A model generated the notes under the pieces. The model did no database searches. It saw only the letters and a program-made list of their open reading frames with translations, and had not been told where the DNA came from. From assembly GCF_902806685.2 (NCBI RefSeq), contig NC_048539.1, positions 1,500,501 through 1,564,500 on the forward strand: DNA of 64,000 bases. The letters run 5' to 3'. The position numbers and the translations under genes are program-made. Origin of the DNA: Maniola hyperantus (taxonomy: Eukaryota; Arthropoda; Insecta; Lepidoptera; Nymphalidae). Positions 47,955 to 59,475 of this stretch are shown piece after piece (position 1 is the stretch's first letter; every line of letters begins with the position of its first letter).

Positions 47955-48245
47955 TTGCATGCCTGAGAGTTCTCCATAATGTTCTCAAAGGTGTGTGTAG
48001 TCTGCCAATCCACATTTGACCTGCTGGTTGACTAAGGACCCCGTTGTTTAGAGGACCCCGGATGGGTTCGAAACTAGTCGGGCTAACGATGACTAAATAC
48101 GTGAGTATAGCCGTTGAGAGATATTATATACCTAATGGTTGACTAAAGCATAAACTATTTTCATTCTAAGACTAGACCCGTTATCAGTAGTGGGTCGGCA
48201 AATGGTTAAGATATTCATCAATGGATGAGATGATGATGACACAGC
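47955..48245 (+). repeat. SINE-A pieces split by a foldback half
   Basis: SINE-A text at 47955-48015 and 48160-48235. Between them, 48055-48117 carries GATGGGTTCGAAACTAGTCG and CTAAATACGTGAGTATAGCC, one arm of the 13.5 and 50.5 kb foldback family. Confidence 0.6.
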
Positions 48246-48701
48246 CAGACAGATGATTAAAAAAAAACTTAATAAGGGTTCCTTTTTTACTACGGAACCC
48301 TAGAAAAGATATTATCCAAAGACTACTATAACAATAATACGCTTTTTATTATTCTTACGATTATCCGCCCTTAACTCTTTCAAGAGCGAGACCCGAGCAA
48401 ACATTTCTAGCGGAACGATTCTATTATAATGTAAACCTAGATTAAATCGAAATCAGTTTTGTATTGGATACTCGTTGTAATAGGCTTGTTGAAAAAGTAT
48501 CGATGTTTCAATATATTATCGACTATCGATATGTTTTAGTGTTATGATAATTATGTTTTCAATACATCGATATAAATTTGAGACCCCTGGCATTTATTCT
48601 ATAAGACCTCAACGCTTACCACTGTACCAAGGAGACCTCAAAATCAAATCAATCAAAACCTCCAATATTATTAAAATCTTACCAATACATCGTTATTCGT
48701 G

Positions 48702-49026
48702 ACGACCTCCCTGGCGCAGCGGTAAGCACTGTGGTCTTATTAGTGGGAGGTCCCGGGTTCGATTCCTGGCAGGGGCTCGGAATTTTATAATTTCTTAATT
48801 TCTGGTCTGGTCTGGTGGGAGGCTTCGGCCGTGGCTAGTTACCACCCTACCGGCAAAGCCGTGCCGCCAAGCGATTTAGCGTTCCAGTACGATGCCGTGT
48901 AGTAACCAAAGGGGTACGGGTTTAATAAAAACTGCCATACCCCTTCCATGTTAGCCCGCTACCATCTTAGACTGCATCATCACTTACTACCAGGTGAGAT
49001 TGCAGTCAAGGGCTAACTTGTATATA
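48702..49026 (+). repeat. SINE-B copy, full length
   Basis: CCTCCCTGGCGCAGCGG head, GGTTCGATTCC, CGTGCCGCCAAGCGATTTAG body, GGGCTAACTTGTAT tail. Confidence 0.9.
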
Positions 49027-49261
49027 TTACGATACGATAATTTTAACGATACTTTTTGGTACTTTCGACGTCCCTAGTAGATAATTCCTTGGCATACAAA
49101 TGGCGACCTTTGCTCGAGGCGTATTCCGGGCCTCTGATACCGCAATGGCAATATCGATCACATTCCTTTAGCTAATTTGCTAGGCTTCTTCGAGTGATAA
49201 ACAGGAATAATTGACTAATAGTACGTACCTACTTGGTACACATTCCTGAACCCACTCATAT

Positions 49262-49395
49262 ATTCAATGTAGCCTTATAGAGAGAGCCAGCGCGTGCCAG
49301 ACCTTCGTTACTCTATAAGAGCTGAATAGTTTATCTGCGTATTGTACCCAACACAGGGAGGAACGATTCATGACTATGAAGTTTGGATCCGATTT
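49262..49395 (-). repeat. REP-G copy
   Basis: Inverted: GCGTATTGTACCCAACACAG and GGAACGATTCATGACTATGA. Confidence 0.65.
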
Positions 49396-49410
49396 CTAAT
49401 GCTATTCCGA

Positions 49411-49813
49411 AGAAAAAAAAAAAGCCAAGTGCGAGTAAGGCTCGCGCAACGAGGGTTCCGTTCTACAGTCGTACTTTTTCGGCATTTTGCACGATAATTC
49501 AAAAACTATGAAGCATAAAAATCTGTTTTCAAATGCACAGGTAAAGCCTTCATATGTTACCCCACTTGATATAGTCACTCACTTCGAAAGTTGGAAATAC
49601 TAATTATTAGTTCATGACCACAATTTTTTTTTGTGTGATCTAACCCTAAATTCGCGGTTTTCAGATTTTTCCCCAAATGATCTACCTACCTGCCAAATTT
49701 CATGATTCTAGGTCAACGGGAAGTACCCTGTAGGTTTCTTGACAGACAGACAGACAACAAAGTGATCCTATAAGGATTTCGTTTTTCATTTTGAGGTACG
49801 GAACCCTAAAAAA
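49411..49813 (+). repeat. REP-D copy
   Basis: Head GCCAAGTGCGAGTAAGG after a poly(A), a short GACAGACAGACA tract, hairpin end ACGGAACCCTAAAAAAG. Confidence 0.8.
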
Positions 49814-49814
49814 G

Positions 49815-50515
49815 ACATTTTCTGGCTTCAGTGGTAATAAATCCAACTGCAGAGGTAAGTTTCTTATTGTTTAAAAGCATTTATCTACATTGTACACGAT
49901 ATCGTTTCGGCACTTAGCGATACGTCACCGATAACAAATCCCGAGAAAAGATCGCTTCCTAAATTGGCCCCACCGGAAACCGAATTCGGAAATCTTAGGG
50001 AGATCCGTTCACACGTATCACATTGGATTAAGTTTATCCCGAAATGGGGTAGTTACAAATTCGTTTATAAATTGGACTTATCTAAGAGGGTGAGTAGTTT
50101 GCTGAACATAAGCCCTTGAATATAAATTACCTGCGACCTCGGTCGAATAACCCTAAGACCCCTTTCAGACGGTATTAACACCGCATGTTTTTTGCAGGAT
50201 AAATCTTACGGAACACGCGCTGAGTAAAGCATCGTTCACACGGTAAAAACTGTGTCGTTTTTTTACAGTAGAACAAACCACGTATGAATGGTTCTATATA
50301 AGAAAGGGACCATTTCATAGATAGCATGTTAAAATAACACGTGAAAAAACCTTTTCATAATCGTGCTTGAATTTAAAAAAAGAGGTATCAAAAAATGTAG
50401 ATAATTGTAGATAAATTTTGTTGGAATTTGCTTTGTGATTTTTCACGGGCTATTTTAAATAAGAGAACTATAGTGCACATTAACCTGTAATAATTATCAC
50501 TGTGAAGAAAATAAT
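49815..50515. other. No gene or clear repeat
   Basis: Mixed AT content. A partial inverted relation exists between the CAGACGGTATTAACACC near 50170 and the AATGCCGTGCAAACGGAG near 50890, which may be termini of one old element. This is weak. Confidence 0.4.
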
Positions 50516-50517
50516 AC

Positions 50518-50716
50518 TTCAGCGTTTAAACTATCGTGAGTGATTTCCATTATACATGTCTCACACCGGGCTTTACTCACGTGTTTAGTTGACGCTAGCC
50601 CGACTAGTTTCTACTTAGAACTGAGTCCCTGTGAAAAAGGACCCCGAATGGGTTCGAAACTAGTCGGGCTAGCGTCGACTAAACACGTGAGTTAAGCCAG
50701 GTGTGAGATATGTATA
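50518..50716. mobile_element. Foldback MITE, family also at 13.5 kb
   Basis: Arms TTTACTCACGTGTTTAGTTG...CTAGCCCGACTAGTTT and AAACTAGTCGGGCTAG...CTAAACACGTGAGTTAAG. The left shoulder GTTTAAACTATCGTGAGTGA is shared with the 13.5 kb copy. Confidence 0.8.
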
Positions 50717-51392
50717 AATAATACTTCATGGAAAAATAGCAATAGTTAATGTAATCCTTCTTGTGGTTGTGCAAATAAAGTATATTTATTATTATTATTT
50801 ATTATTAATAGTGCCCATTTTTATTCTACTACTCAAAGTATGAGCCACTACGTATATTCGGTAAGATTTCTGCAAAAAAAATGCGGTGCTAATGCCGTGC
50901 AAACGGAGTCTAACCCTTCGACACAACAATGGCTGCTCAATCCATCAAAATATTTTTGGTGGTCTGTTTTTGTTTTATTTGAATAACAGAAAACAGACTG
51001 GATAAATTTTGGCTGAATAAATAAACAGTATATTTAAACTTATTCCATTGAAATGGAACTTATTTTCGTAAAATAACGGTTGGAAATATTATCTGGTCTT
51101 TCTGTGGTAGCGTATACCTATCAATATTCACTGCGTATTGTAAAGTTTTGGATTATTAACGGAATCCTCTTAACAGATCCCTCTCCGTCACACGCTCCAT
51201 ACAAATGAATATTAATCAATCAAACTCGATGTAATTTTGAAGACGCGTGTTTAGCATTTGTGTATTGGAGGCGTCTGCGGGCTTAGGGACACTCACCGAC
51301 CATTATTTCCTAGTTCACGAAGTTCCGGCGTTGGGTTCACCCCAGGATTTATTTATAAAAATCACTTCTTCTTCTTCTTCAAGTGCCATCTC

Positions 51393-51512
51393 CTACCGAA
51401 GGTTGGCAATCATTAAGGCTAACTGGATCTTGTTTACTGCTGCCCTAAACAGTGATCTTGTACTCATGTTAAACCACTGGCGAAGGTTCTTGAGCCAGGA
51501 TATTCGTCTACG
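51393..51512 (-). pseudogene. LINE C-terminal remnant
   Basis: The minus strand reads RRRISWLKNLRQWFNMSTRS, then LFRAAVNKIQLALMIANLR and TAG. The WLKNLRxWF...LFRAAxxKxxxAxMIANLR pattern is a known C-terminal tail of RTE-like LINE polyproteins. The plus-strand open frame here is its shadow. Confidence 0.7.
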
Positions 51513-51869
51513 CGTAAAATCACAGCAGCGTTAAAACACGTCCGTTTTATTTCAGTTCCAGTGGAGAGAGAGAGCGAGAAAGATATCTATAATTAGGTAG
51601 GTACAAAGTTTAGTGATGTAAAAATAATAAACAACGCGTTCTAGACAATAATTTGTCTGTGGTTAGTCAGATTTCCGTAAAAATAACTGGTTTTAAAGTT
51701 ACACGGAATTAAAGTTTTGCATGTAAATTCTTCAGACTGGTGACTTTGAAACTGAATATTTTAATGGAAATCTAGAAAACTACAGACATATGTATCGGTT
51801 CCTAGAAGGTATCAACAAAATTCCTTTGAATTAAATTAAACCCTATTTTGATACAAGAAACTTTTTGTT

Positions 51870-52310
51870 AGTTCTCAAAAGTACAAAGGAAATTAAATTG
51901 GATAACTTATAAGTTATCTTATTCAAACTATACAAGTTACGGACTGTTCATTAGCTGCCAACAACTTAGTAACAGGTCAGTTCTCAAAAGTGTCAGTACA
52001 AAGGAAATTGAATTGGATAATTTATAAGTTATCTAACTCAAACTATACAAGTTACGGACTCTTCATTAGCTGCCAACAACTTAGTTACAGGTGAGTTCTC
52101 AAAAGTGTCAGTACAAAGGTAATTGAATTGGGTAACTTATAACCTGGGCACAAGTTACAGACACTTCATTAGCTGCCGACAACTTAGTTACAGGTGAGTT
52201 CTCAAAAGTGTCAGTACAAAGGTAATTGAATTGGGTAACTTATAACCTGGGCACAAGTTACAGACACTTCATTAGCTGCTGACAACTTAGTTACAGTTAC
52301 AAAGGGGGCC
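51870..52310 (+). repeat. 101-bp satellite, block 1
   Basis: About four units sharing TCTCAAAAGTGTCAGTACAA, GGAAATTGAATTGG and CACTTCATTAGCTGCC. Units near 52100-52250 are shortened (ATAACCTGGGCACAAGTTAC). Confidence 0.85.
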
Positions 52311-52311
52311 G

Positions 52312-52665
52312 ATCAATTGTTTCCAGCTTCAACTCTGACATCGGGGCATCCATCCCCGACAAAAATAATGAGAAAGTTCCTTTGATAATATAAACATCCA
52401 AAGTTATAGTGGAGAATCCTTACTCCTACATACTAGCATTTGGTGAATATCTACGTCACACTCGTGTTTTAATAACCCCATTAGGCAACCGCTTCATGAC
52501 CTACTAGAACAATATATTTAAATAGCTGAATAAAATTGTTGTTAACTGTAAAAAAGGAAAGTCCTTTTTATTTTCTCAAAGTTACCAGTGTTTTGATATT
52601 GTGTTTTAACTTTTTAGACGCGTCATTCCAAACAAAAATAAAGATATATTAGAAAGTTGTTTGTT
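52312..52665. other. Spacer between satellite blocks
   Basis: Starts GATCAATTGTTTCCAGCTTC, a phrase that also follows block 2 at 53269, so both blocks end at the same junction. The rest is unmatched. Confidence 0.6.
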
Positions 52666-52667
52666 TT

Positions 52668-53268
52668 TAAAATTATCAGTACAAAGAAAATTTAAATAGG
52701 TAACTTATAACCTAGTTACAAGTTATAGACACTTCATTAGCTGTCAATAACTTAGTAACAGGTCACTTCTCAAAAGTGTCAGTACAAAGGAAATGGAATT
52801 GGTAACTTATAAACTATACGAGTTATGGACACTTCATTAGCTGTCAATAACTTAGTTACAGGTCAGTTCTCAAAAGTGTCAGTACAAAGGAAATTGAATT
52901 GGGTAACTTATAAACTATACGAGTTACGGACACTTCATTAGCTGTCAATAACTTAGTTACAGGTCAGTTCTCAAAAGTGTCAGTACAAAGGAAATTGAAT
53001 TGGGTAACTTATAAACTATACGAGTTACGGACACTTCATTAGCTGTCAATAACTTAGTTACAGGTCAGTTCTCAAAAGTGTCAGTACAAAGGAAATTGAA
53101 TTGGGTAACTTATAAACTATACGAGTTACGGACACTTCATTAGCTGTCAATAACTTAGTTACAGCTCAGTTCTCAAAAGTGTCAGTACAAAGGTAACTTA
53201 TAACCTAGTTACAAGTTACGGACACTTCATTAGCTGCCGACAACTTAGTTACAGTTACAAAGGCGTCC
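52668..53268 (+). repeat. 101-bp satellite, block 2
   Basis: About six units. GGTCAGTTCTCAAAAGTGTC starts at 52861, 52962 and 53063, exactly 101 bp apart. The three central units are nearly identical, while edge units differ, the usual pattern of unequal exchange. Confidence 0.92.
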
Positions 53269-53391
53269 GATCAATTGTTTCCAGCTTCAACTCTGACGTC
53301 GCATACATCTACGACAATAATAATGATAGAGTTCCAAACTTTAATATAAACAACCAACGATACGGTTGAGAATAGTAACTCCTACGTAATA

Positions 53392-53610
53392 GCCCATTGC
53401 ACTGTGGAACCAACTCCCATCGGCGGTGTTCCCACTAGATTATAACATGGGGTTATTCAAGGGGCGGACCAACAAATTCCTAAAAGGCCGGCAACGCATC
53501 GGCGGCTCCTCTGGTGCTGCAAATGTTCATGGGCGGCGGTAATCACTTAACATCAGGTGACCCGCCTGCTCGCTTGCTCGCTATATCTATTAAAAAAAAA
53601 AAAAAAAAAA
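53392..53610 (+). repeat. REP-F copy, near full length
   Basis: CCAACTCCCATCGGCGGTG start, GGGGTTATTCAAGGGGCGGA, ATCAGGTGACCCGCCTGC, then a poly(A) of about 21. Confidence 0.85.
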
Positions 53611-53699
53611 AACACCGTAGTCCCGTTGGAACCCTTCGGTCAAATCAACCCTAAAAATATTTCTAAACGTATTCTATTATAAAGGCGTAGAAGTCGAAT

Positions 53700-54000
53700 A
53701 TAAGCTATGTTGGAGTTTTCCTGAGGGATAAGATCCAAAAGGAGGAGATCCGCAGGAGAACCAAGGTCACTGACATAGCCATAACTATTAGCAAGCTGAA
53801 GTGGTAGTGGGAAGGTCATGCCTGTCGTAGAGGCGATGGAAGTTGGAGCCGAAAAGTCCTTGAGTGGAGACAGCGTATTAAAGAGCCAGTCGGGAAGTGG
53901 CTGCATTGGGAAGGCTGAGGACCGGGTGTGGTGGCGCTTTTTAGGGAAGGCCTATGTCCAACAGTGGATGTCCATATGCTGATTATGGTGATGATTATGG
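53700..54000 (+). pseudogene. RTE-like LINE C-terminal remnant
   Basis: The plus strand reads RIRRRTKVTDIA, then KLKW, stop, WEGHACRRGDGSWSRKVLEW, with stops and shifts, and ends in GATTATGGTGATGATTATGG. Same family as 10.4 and 56.2 kb, older. The minus-strand open frame at 53640-53906 is its shadow. Confidence 0.7.
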
Positions 54001-54510
54001 CTTTGTGTACGAATACCTCGTGAAAAGCACTGATAAAGTTTAAGCTCGAAGCGCTAATTTTCGTAACTTTTCACACGTGCCTCTGAATCTTGACTATACA
54101 TCAATGGCCCCAACGTATCTTAGAGTTGGCCTTTGATACCGCATTCTTGACTCCCTGGCACACGAATTTGATTCGTAAGACCTTAAAATCAAGGTAGATA
54201 TTTGTTTGAGGCAGCGAGTTATTCGGGGCACGTATGGCGAAAGATTGCGTACCGTGACGGGAATGTCTGCAATTTGATCAAATTCTTCTATCCGATGAAC
54301 CGTGGTATGGCTTTATATTTCGTATCGTTGAGTATTTATTAGTTAAAGTTTACCTGATGTTTCAGCTTTAGATCTTTCATTTGTTTTTTTTTTTGCGAAA
54401 TAACGAGTGTTTTTTATCACTTTGTCCTTTTGATCACTTGTTTCATTTGGGTTTACTAATTAAACAATTCAAATCTAATTTTTGATTCCAAATCAAAATT
54501 TATTTTCAAT
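54000..54510. other. No gene or clear repeat
   Basis: AT-rich and unmatched. Confidence 0.45.
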
Positions 54511-54514
54511 AATT

Positions 54515-54943
54515 AAAAAAACCGGCCAAGTGCGAGTCAGGCTCGCGCAACCAGGGTTCCGTATGACAGTCATACTTTTTCGACTTTATCGACGATAATT
54601 CAAAAACTACGATGAATAAAAATAACAAAAAATCTGTTTTAGAATGCACAAGTGAAGCCCTTTCATATGATACCCCACTTGGTATAGTTATCTTACTCTG
54701 AAAATTGAAAACACTAAATATTACTTTATGACCACAATTTTTTTTGTGTGATTTAACCATAAATTCACGGTTTACAGATTTTTTCCCCTCATGTCTGCTA
54801 TAAGACCTACCTACCTGCCAAATTTCATGATTCTAGGCCAACGGGAAGTGCCCTGTAGGTTTCTTGACAGACAGACAGACAGACAACCAAGTGATCCTAT
54901 AAGGGTTCCGTTTTTCCTTTTGAGGTGCGGAACCCTAAAAAAT
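54515..54943 (+). repeat. REP-D copy
   Basis: CCGGCCAAGTGCGAGTCAGG head, four CAGA units, hairpin ending GCGGAACCCTAAAAAA. Confidence 0.85.
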
Positions 54944-55071
54944 CATTTTCACATCTGGATAAACTCGTAGCTGTAACGATCTGATATTACAAAATAATTT
55001 TTGTACAGTCCAGTTATTATTGCAGTCGATATTTCTGCTCATTACCAAAACTACATCAGCGAAATTAAGCA

Positions 55072-55367
55072 CTGTACCCGTAGTACAAGATTTTACGTCT
55101 CACCAAACCAAACCAAATTCGAGAGTCGAAATACTTCCGCGTTACAGTAAAATAGACCTAAACAGCCTTGAATTGAAGTCAAATATTCAATGCCACTGAT
55201 TTTAATTTCGCAATGTTTCCGCTTGGAGCGCTGGCTGTAGAAGTGTAGACAAACTTGAGCTTTAAAACAAGGCATTTAAGATCCAGTTTACTGTAACGCG
55301 GAAGTATTTCGACTCTCGAATTTGGTTTGGTTTGGTGAGACGTAAAATCTTGTACTACGGGTACTGG
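55072..55367. mobile_element. Foldback element, intact copy
   Basis: Arms CGTAGTACAAGATTTTACGT and ACGTAAAATCTTGTACTACG, inner CGAGAGTCGAAATACTTCCG and CGGAAGTATTTCGACTCTCG. It is 296 bp and is the uninterrupted relative of the LINE-split element at 35.4 kb. Confidence 0.85.
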
Positions 55368-55449
55368 TTCACATCGATCGGCACGGTATGAATTAGGCTT
55401 GCCATTCCATTTATAAATAAACTAGCTTATCTACTACTACTACTACTAC

Positions 55450-55663
55450 TAACTAGCTCGCGACTTCGTCCGCGTGGACTACACAAATTTCAAACCCTTA
55501 TTTCATCCCCTTAGGGATTGAATTTTCAAAAATCCTTTCTTAGCGGATGCCTATGTCATAATAGCTATCTGCATGCCAAATTTCTGCCCGATCCGTCCAG
55601 TAGTTTAAGCTGTGCGTTGATAGATCAGTCAGTCACCTTTTCCTTTTATATATTTAGATAAAT
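55450..55663 (+). repeat. REP-E copy
   Basis: CTAGCTCGCGACTTCGTC start, a short GTCAGTCA, TTTATATATTTAGAT end. A CTACTACTACTA run precedes it. Confidence 0.8.
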
Positions 55664-55714
55664 AAAAAATCTTTTTTATTCGTATAAACTTTTACAAGTA
55701 CTTACGAATAGTCG

Positions 55715-55900
55715 GATGCATCTACCACTGGTTCGGAATGCCTTTCCTGCCGAGAAGAACCAGCAAGAAACTCGGCGGTTGCTCTTTTCAAATATTTGAT
55801 ACAGGTACAAGATTATGCCATGTATAAAATAGTATTTGCAGTCTTGTGCGTTGCCGGAACGAGCTGCAGGTCAAATCCACGCTCTTTTATCATTTAGATA
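55715..55900 (+). repeat. LINE 3'-end fragment
   Basis: ACCACTGGTTCGGAATGCC and AGAACCAGCAAGAAACTCGG as at 395-455. Confidence 0.5.
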
Positions 55901-56000
55901 ATCTTCAATTGTGTAATATGCTTTTGTATTCTGTAGTCTTAATAAAGGAAAACTGACTGACTGTCTGGCTGACTAATCTCAAACTACTTTACAGATCGAG

Positions 56001-56460
56001 TTGAAAGGCATGCAGATAGCCATTATGATGTACAGTACGCGGCCAGCACTGTCTCGTCGGTCGTTGGTCGTTGAGACCGACAAAGTAGATATGAGTGACA
56101 AAGACAACGCTCTACAACGCTCTCTTCTTATGAGGCCCATAGTTAGCGACCATGTCTCGGATCCATATTATGTCATCACTGGCAACGCGCATCGGGTTGC
56201 GAAGCTGAAGTGGCAATGGGCAGGGCACATAGCTCGTACAACCGATAGACGTTGGGGTCCCAAGGTGCTGGAATGGCGACCTCGCACCGGAAGACGCAGC
56301 GACCCACCCCCCCCCCCCCCCCACCCCCCCACTAGGTGGACAGACGACATCAGACGAGTCCGCTGGATTCAGGCGGCACAAGACCGTGGCGTGTGGAAGT
56401 CCGTACAAGAGAGCTAGGTATATCCAGCAGTGGTCGTCTATCGGTTGATGATGATGATGA
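56001..56460 (+). pseudogene. RTE-like LINE C-terminal fragment
   Basis: The open frame ends HRVAKLKWQWAGHIARTTDR, RWGPKVLEWRPRTGRRS, a poly-Pro run, TRWTDDIRRVRWIQAAQDRG, VWKSVQES. The poly-Pro comes from a C-homopolymer of about 17 at 56306-56330 that replaces the usual VGRP codons. The 3' end is CGGTTGATGATGATGATGAT. The first third of the frame is unrelated flank. Not a host gene. Confidence 0.85.
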
Positions 56461-56462
56461 TG

Positions 56463-56632
56463 ATTATAAATGCAATAGTGTGTCTGTCTGTCTGGTAACT
56501 TTTCACAGCTCATTCGTTTAACCGGTTTTGATGAAATTTGATACAAGGATAGTTTGCATTGATTATAGACTTAAGCTACTTTTTCCCAGAAAATCAAAGA
56601 GTTCCTATGAAATTTTTAAAAAAACCTTTCTT
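56463..56632 (-). repeat. REP-C copy, diverged
   Basis: ATTATAAATGCAATAGTGTG at the left, GAAAATCAAAGAGTTCC at the right. It follows the LINE tail directly. Confidence 0.65.
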
Positions 56633-56679
56633 TGTAGCATGGTTATGGATGTACTACCAACTACGGTATACTAACGGTA

Positions 56680-57092
56680 TACTCAAAGAGTGCGTACTGT
56701 ATGGCAATCGCATTATTCAATAAATTACCTGACGATCTAAGAGAGAAGCCTTTGACAGTGTTTAAAAATAGACTTTACAAAATATTAATACATAAGAATT
56801 ACTACGACATTAAGGACTATGTAACGGATAAGGATATTTTAAGTTATTAACAATAATTAATTTGGACTTCTATTATGTTGACATTTTATTCATTACTAAT
56901 ATTTTGTTTTGATTGTACCTATGAAGTCTATGTATAACTTGTATTTTAATTCCTGCTTATTTTTATGTTTTTAATTTAAGGTAATAATATTCAAACACCA
57001 GTTACGGTAAAATGTATAAGGCTCATCAAACATTGTTTCAACCTATTGTACCTGCATTTTATTGAATAAATAATTCATTCATTCATTCAACT
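56680..57092 (+). mobile_element. 5'-truncated LINE with (ATTC)n end
   Basis: A 49-residue tail (KLPDDLREKPLTVFKNRLYK, NYYDIKDYVTDKDILSY, stop at 56848) of the CR1-like LPxDLR type. A 3' UTR with TTGAATAAATAA and a terminal (ATTC)4 at 57073-57088 follow. The coding remnant is too short to act. Confidence 0.75.
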
Positions 57093-57094
57093 AT

Positions 57095-57440
57095 ATTTTT
57101 TATTGTCCCCAAATAACAATAATTCCTTCATCTCTCCGTACAAGAGCATTATAGTGCTACTTTGTCGTAATTTATAACTGTCTAAATAGCTGGGAAATTC
57201 ATATAATTACTAATTTTGGCGCTTTGCCACAACTCGCTGGGCCCGGGCCAAGTGCTGTTTGCTGACATCCAAGTAACATGATTAACGTAGTAAACACTTC
57301 CTCGGAATGACGGTCTACTCAGCATATTTCCGGATGACCTCTCAAGCATACAAGTACAAATACAGCGTGTTTGATAAATCGTATAACATGACGAATGAGG
57401 TATATGTACCAAATAGTTAGCGCCATAGGTTCCTTAGTTG
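57095..57440. other. No gene or clear repeat
   Basis: Open frames here have no motif and lead into REP-F. Confidence 0.45.
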
Positions 57441-57445
57441 TCTCT

Positions 57446-57620
57446 TTTTTTTTAAATAAAAAATGGCGAGTGACGGAGCAAAGTGGGTCACCTGATGTTA
57501 AGTGATTACCGCCGCCCATAAACAATTGCAGGACCAGAGGAATTTGTTGGTCCGCCCCTTGAATAACCCCATGTTGTAACACTAAAGGGAACACCGCCGA
57601 AGGAATTTGATTTCACAGTT
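57446..57620 (-). repeat. REP-F copy
   Basis: GGGTCACCTGATGTTAAGTG, GAATTTGTTGGTCCGCCCC, AACACTAAAGGGAACACCGC. The T-run at 57447 is its A-tail. Confidence 0.8.
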
Positions 57621-57867
57621 TGCATGTGCGTGGAAAAAAAGGATCTGGCACAACGGGCGGTCGAAGTGCCCCAGACACCCAGGTGGTGAGGGTGGAATTG
57701 TTTGCAGTGGCGTGCGGTGCGGTTGTAGAAAAAGGAGGGTGGAATGAGATCAAACAAATCTACAGAGTTAGAGCCCATTATAGAGGCGACGTCTCTGCTA
57801 AATGACAAACGTCCCAATGTAAAGTTGAAAACTTAGAACAACTTTCCTCTAGAAAATCTGTTCGGGA

Positions 57868-58009
57868 TACTAACACTGGAATTCATAGTCAAGATAGGGG
57901 CTTCTTTCGAGGACGATTCAAACGACATGACTGTGTCATAGTCAACTATTATGCAATGTATTAAGGTTGTGTGACACATAATATCTTGACTATAAATTCC
58001 AGTGTAAGT
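57868..58009. mobile_element. Small foldback element
   Basis: AACACTGGAATTCATAGTCAAGATA at the left edge mirrors TATCTTGACTATAAATTCCAGTGT at the right. About 140 bp. Confidence 0.65.
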
Positions 58010-59000
58010 GAGGACCTTACCTCTCATATTGGTCTCTAGTCTCGACGAGTGTGAAGAGCTACCATTATACAAAGCGTTAGATAATGTTTATAATATTAGT
58101 ATGGATTTTTCAAACACGCTGTATCAGGTGTTACATGTGATCAAAATCATAACACAAAAGGTTGGGAACAAAAACTCGTTAATGTGTTCTTACACCTAAA
58201 TCTGCATTTTTCTTGTAAAACCGATCTCGGGTATAATATTCCATTGAAAGGAAATGGAATTTTCTTCATCAGACGGGGTTTTTATTGAAAACTTTATGCA
58301 AATTCCTTTTCTCTGAATCAATGGCGAAATTAAATTATTGATACTACGCAAATTTCGCCACCTACCATTTCTTTTTACGAAATAAAAAATGGATGGAATA
58401 AATTATTACGGCCTTAAAGAGATACGGAGAGTCAAATTTAATTAATTGTAAGCTTTTATTCCACAGTAAGCAAAGCAAACTTCACGCTCCGCTTGAATAG
58501 AATAGAATTAGCACATTGGACAGCCAGGCTGATCCTTTGCGCAAAAAAATGAATTAGCCCATCTGTCCCCATATGAGGCTATAATACTATAATTTGCTTG
58601 ACTTAAATTTTGCTGTTTTACTAAAAGAGAAGATTTGCAAAATTATAAGAATTGTGAAATAAATAAAATAAGCAAACCAACAATAAAATCCTCCAATAGA
58701 TTAATAATAAGTAGAAGTATGGTATCAATATCTATTATCACAGTATTTTATTAGTTGAAACGTAATTTTTATCTTCATAAAATGCGCCAATACAAGAAAA
58801 TAGAAAGAATTACCCACAATAAGATTTTTTTTGGTACATGTAAGAATAAATTAAATCTTACTGGAAAAGTAAGATAGATAATAATAATCACTAAAACAAT
58901 AAAACGATAGACAATAAATAAACAGCTATAGAATCTACCAACTGAATCATAAAAAAGCAAAAAAAAAATGCATCAACCTAAAAGAAAATATCACTTTCCA
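58010..59000. other. No gene; LINE scrap at 58505
   Basis: 58505-58580 (minus) repeats the LINE C-terminal text of 34.4 kb (CAGCCAGGCTGATCC...TTTGCGCAAAA). The rest is AT-rich and unmatched. Confidence 0.5.
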
Positions 59001-59002
59001 AA

Positions 59003-59475
59003 CTGATCCCAGAAATAAAACTGGGATGAAATATTCATGCCGGCCAAACGCACTAGTCGAGACATCGTCAAATATGTATTCCCCGATTCATTTTCAATAT
59101 TCCGAAGCCAGACGCGAATAAACGAAACGAGTTACACCGACGTATAGGTACACAGTTTGTTTGTCTGTTTCACGTCAAATATTGGCGCTGCAGTATTGAA
59201 CAGTGCACTTCCCGAAGTTTCCAGTTCACAGGATAATAGTCAGTGCGGTACAATTTTGGTTTTGACTATTGACTGCAATCGGTTTTGGAGTAAGTACATA
59301 GATATTGTTGGTTTTGGGTTTATTTAACTTTAAGTTTTGTGGGTGATTATTTAGGTAAATAATAATAATCAAAGGAAATGCAAAAAATATACAGGTCTTA
59401 TTTTGAAACTGATCCCAGGAAAAAGTTCGGGATGAAATAGTCATGTAGGCAAAACGTATTAGTCGAGACATCCAT
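59003..59475 (+). repeat. Pair of direct repeats
   Basis: ACTGATCCCAG...GGGATGAAATA.TCATG...ACTAGTCGAGACATC occurs at 59003-59066 and 59406-59472 (second copy ATTAGTCGAGACATC), about 404 bp apart. Confidence 0.65.

Noticed and set aside
56001..56417. 138-codon frame with poly-Pro as a novel protein
   Set aside because: It matches the RTE-like LINE tail. The poly-Pro is a C homopolymer that replaced normal codons.
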